Source: Hofstenia miamia
Taxonomy: Eukaryota > Xenacoelomorpha > Acoela > Hofsteniidae
Direction of reading: 5' to 3'
NCBI GenBank assembly: GCA_900660155.1
Contig: CABFPE010000075.1
Location: 951,682 to 1,015,681, forward strand
Length of the DNA stretch: 64,000 nucleotides
The translations under genes and the position numbers were made by a program. The notes under the pieces were generated by a model, which was given only the letters and a program-made list of their open reading frames with translations, made no database searches and was not told the DNA's origin. The first letter of the stretch is position 1. Each line of letters opens with the position of its first letter. Below are positions 49,986 to 61,959 of this stretch, one piece after another.

Positions 49986-51239
49986 ATGCCATGGATGGCA
50001 TGCTTATGGAACCATACCGTCGGCATACTATTAATAGGGTGTGAATATATTTAGTGTTGTTGCTATATAATTCAAAATTATTGATCCAATTTAGCATCCA
50101 ATTTCAGTAAAATTCAAAATTAATATTTAAATCACACATTTTGCTTGAAAAATTAATTTTTCTATCACGGATTTTAATACACTATACAACAACTTTTTTA
50201 ATGTCTTACAAATAAATTTTGGGGTTGTTTTTAATTTGCGATTATTTGTGCTACTCTTGTTTTCATCTCCTTAGCTGCAATTTTGAAGTAAATTTATCTT
50301 GTTTGAGACAACTTCAATTCATAGTGACATTGAAAAGTGGTTATTTTTGAATTTGGACATAAAAAATAAATACAGTAGGTAATACTATAAAAAACTCAAC
50401 TATTTAAACACTATAAATATATTATGATTATATTTGATGACAATTTTAGGAATTAGATTACTACAAAGTTTACAAATAAGTTTTTTGCTGGCACTGTTTT
50501 GTAAGTATATATCAATTTTTTTATCCCAAGATAGTTTTGAAGCACTTAAAAGTTTCTATTCACATTAAAAAACAAATATTTTTAAGTTTTTACTTTGTTT
50601 ATTGTTAGAATACTTATTTAAATTCGGAACCGTTTCGGATTGAAAACTAAATTTTTTTAAAAGTTCGGATCGGATCCGAAAATTCAAGATTCGGATTCGG
50701 ATCGGATCTTAAAATGTTGCATCCGCTTTCATCTCTGATGGGTAATCTATTTCTGCTTCCATGCCAAGCAAGTCCAGCTTTTGGTTGAAATTGAAAAGTT
50801 AGTCTGATCACGTACTGGTCATGTCTGATGTTTTAATATTTCGTGGTGTTGTTAAATAAAAACGGTATCCATTTCAAATATTTTACTTGATATCTGAATT
50901 AGAGAAATATTAATTTGAATCATATTTTACGTTTATGGAGAGTATTTAAAAATTTTTTACATTTAATCATGTTAAGGATGGCTTCAAGTTCAAGCAATGA
51001 CTGCAGTGATTTCCATTGAAAAATTTTGAAACTTTCGGTTTAGCATTGACGTATTTTTATTTAAATACAATGACGAAACCAAGCTGAACCACAGCAACTC
51101 TTCATCACACAGTAAGCAATGTGACCCACGGTCCATCACTGATTAATAGGGCTATTGTAGTCACCTCATATGTGTAATAAGAATGATCCTTTTACAATTT
51201 GGATCTAAAATATAAATGGGTTAGCCTAATGTTAGCTGT
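49986..51239. other. Intergenic DNA with a CGGATCGGATC word cluster
   Basis: No gene. At 50,620-50,738 repeated CGGATC/TTCGGATTCGG words end in a stretch whose complement starts CAGAGATGAAAGCGGATGC, a hAT-like terminus; no left partner was identified. Confidence 0.45.
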
Positions 51240-54200
51240 CCAGTTATTTAGATGCATCAACTCATTCTATTGAATCAGTTGATAGAAAAGCTAAGTCAGT
51301 AGAAAAAACCCCTATTTATATTCTCAAGTTACCAGCACATTTTTATAGAAAGAGCATTAGCATTGGGTGAAAAGCCAGGGCAAAGTCCAGAAATTTCCTT
51401 GTAGAGATTTGACTACTACTTGTGTGCATCAACATTTAGCTTTTCAACTATTAATTAATGAACCTTAATAGAATTCAAAATAATCCAACAGATTTATTGC
51501 ATCAGTTAAAATTAAATGTTACATGATATTTATATCTAAATTTGCAAATAAGTATATAACATTGACCTGATGTCATTAAATTCTTTGCTCACATGGATTT
51601 CTGCTAATTGATACCACATGCAACTTAATTAGACAAGCTGTTTCACATTTTTAGAATTCTCAAAAAATAGTTTTCACAACCATACAGTGTTTTTATAAAT
51701 GGGAATATATGCCTTTCAGACAGCCAGCAACATTCCAAAATGTCACAAAAGTTCTGAATAACAACCATGTAGTGCCAGAGGTAATATCAGCATATATTAG
51801 CAATATGCTCATTACAAGCAATAAAGCACTTAAGGAGCATAAGGAAAAACTGAGTTAAATATCAAATGCAGGATTATGAGTAAAGAGAGAGAAATGTCAA
51901 ATCCTTCAGAAAATATTGAATATGAATAATGGGAAGAAAATAATAAACAATTTCAAAATTGAACAACAGAAATGAGCTACAATGAATAATGGGATTTCTT
52001 AATTATTATGATCATTTTATTCCAAGAATCACAGAAAAGACTATATCAATGTCACAACTGTTAAATAAAAAGAGACTATTTATGTGGACATGAAAGCATG
52101 AATGTAATCATTAAACACAGTCAACTATGACAAACAGCATAGTTGCAGTAGATGCCTGTTTAAGCCAAATAATCAAAGCAAAGAGTGTCTGATAAAATAC
52201 ATTAGTCATAAGCTCCACAATTCAGAGGAAAACTATTGATTAACAAAACTGAAAGTGTTAGTATTAGTAATGAGCCTAAGGCAATTTAGACAATTCCTAA
52301 TTAGAAGTCAATTTAAAATCCATACAGATAACTGGTTTAAGAAATTTTCTGGAGACAGATTATCAATAGTTGTGGGATTGATAGAATTTCTCCATGACTT
52401 TGATTTTATGATCAAGCTTACATACGAATATGGATATGATGACAGCTCTACCTGAACAGCATTGAGACACTGCAAAAAAAAGATGAGAAACAAGAATTCA
52501 CTTTTATTCCATTTTCCCAAAATGAACAACTACTAGATAAATTGGTTTCAATGACAAATTTAGATGACTCCAAAAATGAAGGTCAAACAAAGTGAATGAC
52601 AAAGAATGCAACAACTTCAAACATATAAAATATTTAGCAGTTGAAATTGTATTAGTTTAATTAAATGAAAGATAAGTAAGAACATGTTTATTAAATTAAA
52701 ATGCATATAAAGTTCAAAACAATGGTATACATGAAAACATAATTTACAAATGATAAAGGGAAAACACTGAGGAGATAAGGCAATGCTGTGAAAGTCATTA
52801 GTGTTTTAGGTACTTAATCAATACTTCGATATATTGATAACACTAGAAATAATTTAGTGAATAGATTTTGTCTATAGAATGAGTGTGAAATCGTTCTTTG
52901 CTTGGATTCAGATGTTCAAAATATTATTGTCCTTTCAGCTCTTTTAAATAATCTTGTGACTTTATTGTCCAAGAAATTTGGTAGTGCAAGAAAACAAGGC
53001 GAGGCATTGTCAAAGATTGAATACATTGTGTTTTCATTTATCATGTGAATTTGTGGTACTGTTAAGATATGCTTAAGACTATGTAAACAAGAAAGTCTTG
53101 ATGATCATCTTTTCAGAACATTGTAGATGTGGATAGTTTTGTATAAAATGTGATTCCAAGTATTTTCATCAATAATTTAATAGAACTGGACTGGAAGTTA
53201 CCAGATCATGTTTATTGCCTACCAAAAGTAGCTTTGATTATTCTATTGAAATGCTCATATGATTTATGACACACCATTTGGACATTTGAGAAATTGGCAA
53301 GTTACTGTTAACCAAATAATGAACTGTAATAATGTCATCCATGTACATGACCAAGAAGGTATCTGGGCAATATATAATGAAACAAAAAAATGGGGTATTC
53401 ACTTGTCCAAGGCTATTTTCTCTGCAATGTGTGAGCTTATTTTGGTTTAACCACATCTGTTTTCCTTGTAAATTACAAACCAACTTATTAATTCAGGATG
53501 ATGTGGCACTACAAAACACATAAGTGAAAACTTACAAAGAAAAGAGTCTTGTATGTGGCATCAAAGAATTTCAATAGAATTGCTTTTGCCAAAATACTAT
53601 TAAAAGGATGTTCTCAAGAAATTTCAAGGACATTGCCACACTGGTTTGTACCAAATGGAGACTACTATTCATGAAAACTTCATACCACTTATCTAAGAAA
53701 AAACATTGGAGACAAATGTCAAAAACGTGCATTCTGCAAACCAATGATAGATTTCCAGAGCAATGCATGAAACTGGAAAAAATTTAGCAATATTGATACA
53801 GAACAGCTATCTAAAAATTAGAGTAATTCTTCCTATGCTTTTTTATTGCTGGATAATTTTACAATATACTACAAAATTAAAGCTCAAACTATCTCTCATA
53901 CCATATATAAAAAATGGATGTGCATATTTGGCGTAATGGAGCAACTCATAACTGATCAGGGAGGACATTTTGAAAGTGAACTCCTCCAATGTCAAACAAA
54001 AAAATCTTGAAATTGTGCACAACCATATAATGTCGCACGACCCTCAAGCTAATGGTACTGTTGGACATATTAATTGTACTTAAATCAAAATAGTTGGGGG
54101 GGGGCAATGACCTCATATGTTAGTAGACACAAAATGGCCCAGTTTGACTCCCCATGATTGAGCATATTTATAATACATCAACCCATGTTACTACAAAGTC

Positions 54201-54330
54201 AACACCTAACAAAGCCGTCTTTGGCCGCTACTCCTATCTTAATCAATCAATATCTAGTGCCCTTTCAAAAAATATGATGTCTCTGTTGAACTCTCACAGT
54301 CAAAAGTAATCACAATTATACAATTTATAT
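51240..54330 (+). mobile_element. Second Ty3/gypsy remnant, older
   Basis: Decayed + strand pol pieces in gypsy order: RT (about 51,660-51,860), connection region (about 51,990-52,080), RNase H (about 52,130-52,450) and integrase (about 53,840-54,240, with text resembling MEQLITDQGGHFESELL). No LTRs were recognised. It is more decayed than the copy at 41,832-49,985 and has many breaks. The 52,600-53,830 stretch holds no confident homology. Confidence 0.7.
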
Positions 54331-54365
54331 ATAAATAAATACAACAATTTATGTATGTATGCATG

Positions 54366-54376
54366 GATATATATAT

Positions 54377-54413
<37 letters not shown>
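54366..54413. repeat. (TA)n microsatellite
   Basis: TA tract with one short interruption. Confidence 0.9.
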
Positions 54414-54416
<3 letters not shown>

Positions 54417-56745
54417 ATGCAATCTATCCACGCTTTACTTTGTGTACACAGCACAAAGTGCCATGTAAAAAGGAAAGTTGGAAAACTTCAATAGAAACAT
54501 TACAATAGGAACTGGGGGAGAGTTCCATTATGAATATATTTAAGTGCTGCTGGTAGAAAGGTTTGGCTTCATTGTACATCTTTGTTCCTATCTAGAATAG
54601 CTTTATTCCGAATATTGTATTTTGAGAACTTCATTCGCTTTCATTGTGGGAGGATTATTATCATTATAAATTTTCCAGGCCTATTGTTAAACAATTTCGT
54701 TGAAAATACTGTTATTACTATCAATAAGCTCGTTTTTACTAATGTTAGACAGTTTGGAAAACAATTTGAGCGGTGTTCGTAAAGATTTTCTGTTGTTTAC
54801 CAAAATTCCAGGTACCCACACCACAGAAGCATAAGTGTATATTGGCTTAATGCATGTTTTAAAATTAATCCATTGTTTATGGGTTAGTATAAATTCAACA
54901 AAGAAACCCTTTGATAAAACGGAATGAAATGCTTTAAAAGAAGTCAATCTACTAGATCATTCAAATCCTTGTTTATTTTAATACCCAGATATTTTACTAA
55001 GGTTGTTACATATTCATTTATTTCAATTACTTAAGAAAGGTATCATTCTTGAATTCTTGATATTTTGATGTTTGCACACAAAATGTTGATTTTGCTTCAT
55101 TAATGATACGGTTGTTTGTTTTTGACAATTGTATGACATCATTTTTCTCAAAACTATATTAATCCCGCTCGCTAGTACGATGTTAAAATATCTCCAGTTA
55201 TGCATGTATCATGAGTGTATTTAATTATTTCTGACGTTTGAGGGTACGTTAGTTTCTTTGGGCATATTTCATCCGTGAGGTGTGTAAACAGCACACCTGG
55301 CATTGGTCTCTCTTGCGGCACTTTAACAGATAGAGTAATATTTTCAGAGAATTTTAAGTTTTCGAATTGAACACTCAGATTAAAATTAGAAAGATACTTA
55401 CTGATAAAATTTGCCATCCATGGTGATTGTAGTTTTATTCTGTTTACGATTTTTTTGGAATTCTGTGTTATAAGCACTACTGTAATCTAGAAATGCAATC
55501 TTTATGATAACCATTTGTTTAGAGTTCATTGTTGTCGTTATTTTGTCAATTAAATACAATAATGTATATGTTGCTGACCTATCTTTTTGTAGGCAAATTA
55601 GTTTGAATCTAAAGAATTATTAAATTTACTAGTGTAGCAAGAGACCAGACATCTTGCTGCAATAGGTGTTATTGTTTTTGGTCTGAAGTGTTAATAGTTA
55701 TTTTTATCTGGTTTTGGTATTTTTTGGTATGGGTATTACTACTGTTGATTTCCATCTTGTTGGGTAATAATACTCAGATACCTATTTTTAGTACAAATAG
55801 CGAGAGGGTTTAGCCAGTTCCTTTGAAATTTTTTAAAAATACCAAGTGGTAATACACTTTTCGCGGTGATTTTTTTATTCTTATCTTTCTAAGGCTATTT
55901 TCAACTATTAATTCTGTAATTATTGCTACATCTTCATCATTGTCGTCAAAATCGCATGATTGATCGTCCCGAGGGTTAAATTTGTTACATGAACTCTAAG
56001 CCGTACTCAGCTTATGTGCTTTAAGAGAGTTTGTTTGTATCTTAGGTGTTGTTGGCTTTATGCGTCTTCCCATTTCAATATATAATTGATCGACTGTAAA
56101 TTTTTAATTTTAAAATATTTGTTAATTTTTCTCTGTAAAACGTTCAGTTCATACTTCTTCTTGACAATTTAATAGCGACTTCTTATTTGCCAGCATAGAT
56201 CTTAAGAAATTATCCTGTAAATATTGGATTCCTTTATTGCGGACTTTATAATTATTAGTGTTGGTTTGTAAAATTTGTAATATTTGGTTTTCAATTGTAT
56301 TAACTTGATTATCAATATTGTTGTTTTCTTCTAAGGAGTTCACTCTAATCTATTTCATCTACTATTAACTCCATTTTTGTTATATTAACCTTTTCGATGT
56401 TGTGCTCGGCCTTAAACGGAGAAAATTTAGGTTTCAAGGTAATTGCCATGTTATATAATGCTACAACTTCCTATTGGTGGTTCAATTTCTACTGTATATA
56501 CATTTTTATGTTTTATATGAAGCATCTTGTTGGCTTTCATTGGGAAAAAAAACGTAGGCTTATCTACTATATTGCTCAGCTAAAAATCTTTGATTACTTT
56601 TAAAGTTTTTTTATTTGCATTACCAAGTAGTATTGTATAGTCATTTTGGTAAACTTTAGAAATTAATCTCATTGTGAATCTTAATATTTAATTACTTTCA
56701 TGTTTTCTTCTTCTGGGTGGTAGATAGATTAATAGCCACTATGCA

Positions 56746-56771
56746 CCCTAACCCTAACCCTAACCCTAACC
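56746..56771. repeat. Interstitial telomere-type repeat, (CCCTAA)4 plus two bases
   Basis: Four perfect CCCTAA units then CC. On the minus strand it reads TTAGGG, the common metazoan telomere unit. It lies in the LINE endonuclease region between IEMIIVVC and IVAINLS and encodes GLGLGLG without a stop, adding about nine codons. Confidence 0.95.
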
Positions 56772-57299
56772 TTTGTCTGCAAACTACTATGATCATTTCA
56801 ATATCGGTTTTGGCACTTCTTTTATCATTTTGGGAGCATGAATGCACCAATCCGTACTGAGATACATAAGTAGGCACCCCACTTGTTTCTAAAAAAACTA
56901 TCCAAGTTGTGATCAAGTCTAAAAAGATAGTAGTTTTCAATACTTATTGTCACATTTGGTGTGTTTTATCTAACTTCGTTTCCTAAATACATGCTAAAAT
57001 ATAGGAATTTTCTTTGAGTACACTTTGAAATTCGAAAAATTTCAATACTATGCCATTGACATTATTACTAAAAACATTTGGGTAGGATGATTTAGATAAG
57101 TCATGGATGCTTAGTCAATTGACAATCTTACTATTTCCATCTAATAATTGCAGGTCTTTTATTCTTATTTGTTTAGGGTGTTTGGTTCTTTGTCTATTAA
57201 TTCCCTCTTTCTTTTCAGCAGATTGTTCTAAAGTTTCTTTTCTTGTTTTGTTAATCCATGAGATATTATAAGACAACAAAAGAGTAGTTCTTAATGTAG

Positions 57300-57502
57300 T
57301 GTCAGACGGTGCAGGTCGTTATTTATCAGCTAGTCTGTGTTTTCTCATGTTTGTAAATATGTTAATAACAAAATTGTATATAAGGAGATACTATTTATTG
57401 TAAATAGAACTCGTCTTTTTGCTTATTGTTAGAATCAGGGTTGCTCTAGTTAATGTTCACCTAAGCAACCTTCCGCCTTGACATTAAGTTCTCTGGTACT
57501 GT
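57300..57502 (+). repeat. Gypsy-related LTR/leader piece
   Basis: 57,426-57,502 resembles 42,589-42,662, the leader of the gypsy element (TTGTTAGAATCAGGG, then the ACATTAAGTT region). A TATA-like TATATAAGG lies upstream at about 57,380. It may be a solo LTR with leader from a relative of that element. It sits between ORF1 and endonuclease parts of the minus-strand LINE. Confidence 0.45.
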
Positions 57503-58264
57503 TTACGCTATAGCTAACCCAGTAATACTACATTAAATGCACTACGATTACCGCTGAGGAGTACTTTTTCAGCTCACAAGAAGTCATCTTCTAGTCTATC
57601 AGATTTATTACCTTTGGTACTTTTCAGTAGATTGCTTAATCTTAGATCACATATCACCTGAGGTTTGATGTAGTTGATGTAATGATCTTTAAGCTATATT
57701 AAATATTCATTAAATGATTTTCTCCTCTATGTTGCATGCATGCATTGCATTGCATGCAACAACTACATTTAGATTTATATTTCCTTTGAAAAGACCTAAG
57801 TTTGCATCATCAAAACCAACACACTTTGCATGGTAAGTTTCTTGACATTGGAAACATTTGTTTTCAACTGTATTGATCTGGTTGTAGCATTTTTTCCATT
57901 TCCAATTTATTTTAAAATTATCTTTATTGCAAGGGCTATACATTGTACGGCGAATACTTACGGTTAGGGTGCTTTTTTTCTTTCCGCATTTAGTACAGTA
58001 CGGAAGTCTAAAGTTAGTGGCAAGCCTGAGATGGTATCAACATCTACAATGTCAAATGTAATGCAAGAGAATAAATAAAGTTTACGATTTCGCAGTCTTT
58101 GTATATGGGAATAGAGATTGCAGGATGAAGACTTGCTATTCTCGTAATCTTTGTTAAGATTCTGGTAGACTTTGTGTAAACTTTGCAAATTGTATGTTGT
58201 AATAGCTAGTATTTAAGAAACACCTGTGAAGAGCGATGGATAACTGACAGTAATCAACAACACC

Positions 58265-58505
58265 GATATATATATATATANNNNNNNNNNNNNNNNNNNN
58301 NNNNNNNNNNNNNNNNNNNNNNNNNNNNNNNNNNNNNNNNNNNNNNNNNNNNNNNNNNNNNNNNNNNNNNNNNNNNNNNNNNNNNNNNNNNNNNNNNNNN
58401 NNNNNNNNNNNNNNNNNNNNNNNNNNNNNNNNNNNNNNNNNNNNNNNNNNNNNNNNNNNNNNNNNNNNNNNNNNNNNNNNNNNNNNNNNNNNNNNNNNNN
58501 NNNNN

Positions 58506-58562
<57 letters not shown>
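58265..58562. repeat. (TA)n tract containing a 225-base gap
   Basis: TA repeats flank the N run at 58,281-58,505 on both sides, so the assembly probably failed within a long TA microsatellite. Confidence 0.95.
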
Positions 58563-58565
<3 letters not shown>

Positions 58566-58739
58566 GAGTAAGCATATATATTAATTTCAAAAATTGCATT
58601 TACCAATTTCAATCAATAAATTCAATTTGAGAAACAGAAATGCTGTTAATTGAATTTTTCATTTGATGATGGAGATTAGCTAATAAATATATTTTTCAAA
58701 TTGAAACTCAATAAATTGTTTACCACTTCTATCTAATGA

Positions 58740-60330
58740 AACGTTCACTGATGATCAACTTCCTTTGTTATATCAGCAGATCACTACTCTCCTCGCTTCT
58801 CCTCACACAGCTGCTCGTGACAGATATGAAAGTGAGGTCCGCCATCCGGTCTTGCTCTCCCAATCTCCGAACAGTCCTTGCCAAAAGAATCGAAGTACTT
58901 ATATCTGCAGTCACCTTCGGTCGGCCAGCCGAAATACGCACATCGCATTCCCAAGAGCGCCAACAGTTGGGTATCCCCCACATTCCGATTGTGCAGAAGC
59001 CCTACACTTATTGAAGACACAATTCCAGAAACACAAAGCAATCAAAAAATTTCAGACTCTTTCAAAAACAGACGAAAACCAACAAAGTAATCTTTCTCAC
59101 GTAACGAATTCGACGTATTAGTTATCCACTGCAGCCTTCTCACTCTCTACCCAATCCACTATTTACCAGTCTGCCTTAGATTTTGACACTACGCCTCAGC
59201 ATGCTCCTGATCTGCTCATTCATTCCACGCCGATCACAGTTTGAGATACTGAATCTTCTGTAAACATCGTCCTCAAGATGCCTCAGCCCATGAGACTCAC
59301 TCATGTTCGTTTAGCTAATTTATTTTTGCACCTACCTGATTCAGCAGTTCCTAATATAGTCAGCTATTTCCGGAAAATCTCGCATCTACACATTGGTGAT
59401 GTACACGAACTACTGTGTGAATTCCAACAGCGGCAAATTCTAACATTCTACACTCTTCTGCAGCCAAACAGCAATTTCCCGAAGATTCTCAACGTTCTTC
59501 AATAGTAAGTAGGGCCCACTCGCACATGATTTTTTCTAATTCTGAAACTATAATAAATGATACTTCCAACACTACCTTTGCTACTGATTCTACATATACT
59601 CATCATAATGTTTCTATAGACTGGGGTGCGCTGGCAGTTTTTGCAGGCATGCCCGACTGGGTCCAACAACTAATGCACATGTACATATTAACTTAACTAC
59701 TTTTAGGCCTTACGTTGTTAAGCGTCCTCTTCCGATATCAGACCCTGTCATGAAATCAGACGCAATCCTTAGGTCTCATTGCGATTCGGGCATTATTATT
59801 CCGTCCTCTAGGAGATCACCTATAGTGTCTCGTGCTTTCTATGTGCCTAAGGAAAATATCAAATTTCAAATGGTTGTCGACTTTCCACACCTTACTCTGC
59901 TTACAACTCCCTTCAAATACTACGCTCAGTCTTTCCTCAAAGTCATATGTAAGTCTTCACCTACCTCTGATCATATTGCAATCATGTTCGACCTTAAAAA
60001 TGCTTACTATCATTTAGACGTCCTCCCTAGGGATAGATATAAGACCACTTTTTGGAACATGATAATCAACATTATGAATTTGCAAAAGCTCCTATGGGGC
60101 TATCTTATTCGGCAGCACCCTGCCAACTTCTCACCAATAATCTCATAAATCCTATACGACATATTGTACACACTGTTTGGTCACATGTAGACAACATCTT
60201 GATCATTGTCAAATCTCGTCACTTACCTAAAATCCGCAAATGGCATCAATCTCTTGAATCTTTTGGTATCAGATGCATACAGATTGATATCACTAATCCA
60301 ATTAATGGGACCATCCTTTTTTAGTTTTAT
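58740..60330 (+). mobile_element. Retroelement remnant with an RT domain, DIRS-like or other order uncertain
   Basis: A GC-richer segment. 59,750-60,330 carries an RT in pieces: CDSGIIIPSSRRSPIVS, then FDLKNAYYHLDVLP, then YEFAKAPMGLSYSAAP, then WSHVDNILII and a trailing ESFGIRCIQ. The layout (DLKxAYxHL, F..APxGLSxSAAP, hVDdIL) is that of LTR/DIRS-type RTs and not of LINEs. 58,740-59,500 is Ser/Pro-rich and could be a gag-like part. No repeats at the ends or integrase/recombinase were seen. It is broken in several places. Confidence 0.55.
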
Positions 60331-60363
60331 TTTAAATCTTGAGGATTTCACCATTACAGCTAT

Positions 60364-60840
60364 TCCCACTAGTGATGTGCGGCCCGCCGATTTTGTCAAA
60401 TATATTAGAATAACGGGGATCTAGAAGAGTTGTGATATAATAATACGCAGTTAATTTTGGCAGCAATTTTCGTGTATGTAACGCTTCAGCATTTTACTGC
60501 TCCAGTTTTGTAATAATTTTTGCAAAACAGGGATAACCACATTAATTGTTGGTTTTGTTCTTCCGATAAGATTTGCGTCGCCTCAACAAATTCAATATGT
60601 CTATGAAGTCTTTCAGCGATTGTCGTTTTAGATTCGCAATTTTGTCAAGATATTCTTCTTTTTCACACAGTTCAATACTGCTTGCTTGAAATAGCGCACA
60701 ATATCCTTAGCTAAAGTAACAAGTTGTGCAATTTCACCTGTTTGCTTTCCAAGCACAGTTCGTAAATGCTGAATGACATGCCTCCCATGAGTAACTATTA
60801 CTAGAAGCAAATGAACAAACAATAAATTACATGCACATTA
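60364..60840 (-). mobile_element. Possible hAT transposase remnant
   Basis: The minus strand reads HVIQHLRTVLGKQTGEIAQL, then AKDIVRYFKQAVLNC, recalling the hAT pattern HxLQLxV..al......li.k.r.iv.yFk. TAGTGATGTGCGGCCCGCC at 60,374 looks like a hAT-type terminus. No partner end or catalytic residues were confirmed. Confidence 0.35.
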
Positions 60841-60844
60841 CATG

Positions 60845-61955
60845 CAAGCAAAGGCACCTTAATCACATCCTTCAACGCACTTGCAGATTAATCACGTGGT
60901 TTCATTATGTACTTGTAAATTACTCCAGATGCAATAAGAACATTACTATCAGCTGTTCACTCAGCTGTTAAATTTACCTGTGGTAGGATTTGAGATGTAG
61001 TAAAGTTGTGATTTGAGATATGTATCAAAGCAAAGCATCCAAAATTATGGTTGATACAATCTCAAAGCATTTTACAAGTTCAATTCATAGTAATTTGTGT
61101 CCTGCTCTTGCAACTACATTTGTATGATTCAATGAGAGACATTTTTGCTATCTCAACAATGACACCTTTAGAAATGTCATTTTTATAAACATTGGCAAAA
61201 TATAAAAATATAAATTAAATTTTTGCTCTAACTTATCTCTATTTTAGTAGTTAAAAATTGTGCAGTGATATTTTCCCATGTTTGTGTAACCAAGAAATTT
61301 ATAATTTTAAAAGCTAAAGCAATTGGAAATGACGTTATAAATATATAAGTAGAGGATTTCTCTCTTTTGAACTTTTCTTTACAATTTAAGTACAAAACGC
61401 ATAACTTTTCTCAGATACTCTGCTATTAAAAATGGTGTTAAATTTTGTCTTACATGGTTTTAAGTCATTCATACATTGTTTCTCTTCCAAAAAAAATTGA
61501 CCTAAAAATTTGACCTCAACAGAATTTCAAAAATTTTTTACCTAAATTCAAATGTTGTAAAATTTTGACTTTAGTTTGACCTTAAATTTTTTAAAATATA
61601 TATGCATTAAAACAACTAAATTTCTAACTATTCAAACAAACTTGGAACTATATTTCAATTTTGAATTTTTTACTTTTATTCACCCTAGTTATTACATAGC
61701 AAATTTTAAATACTAAATACACATGTTTATTGAATTTTTATTAAACACATTGTTAAAGATTTCTTAGTTAAAATGACCAAATATGTGCATTCCTCAAATC
61801 GAACTCAGGAATTAGCATTCATGGAACTCGCTAATAGAAAATTGAGTAAATCATATTATAAATAATTGTAGGCTAGAAAATTATTATATAATTATAGATT
61901 TGGTTTTAGGGCACGAGTGCTGAAATTCAAATAGACCTAATAGATTGTAGTTTTG
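60845..61955. other. AT-rich stretch, no gene recognised
   Basis: No homology or structured repeat seen. It may include the 5' part of the hAT element that follows. Confidence 0.5.
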
Positions 61956-61959
61956 AAGT

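Larger units (their letters stand above)
54600..57950 (-). mobile_element. CR1/Jockey-type LINE with PHD-type ORF1, endonuclease and RT, inactive
   Basis: Read on the minus strand from 57,950 down. ORF1: 57,943-57,713 has paired Cys and His (ENKCFQCQETYHAKCVGF then further Cys), a PHD/zinc-ribbon as in ORF1 of CR1-type LINEs. Endonuclease: NNVNGIVLKFFEF, then ILACI.ETKL (family ILCIQETKL), 57,085-56,950, continuing through TDIEMIIVVC and IVAINLS to about 56,540. RT: about 56,340-54,620, with FAYKK, DYSSAYNTEFQK-like text, a decayed VPQG (KVPQERPMPGVLF) near 55,300, YTHDT in place of YADDT near 55,215 and YTYASVVW near 54,830. Stops and frame changes abound. An internal telomeric repeat (56,746-56,771) and an LTR-leader-like piece (57,300-57,502) are set within it. 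Confidence 0.75.

Noticed and set aside
58154-58612. IYIYIY-rich minus-strand frames
   Set aside because: Translation of a TA microsatellite and an N run.
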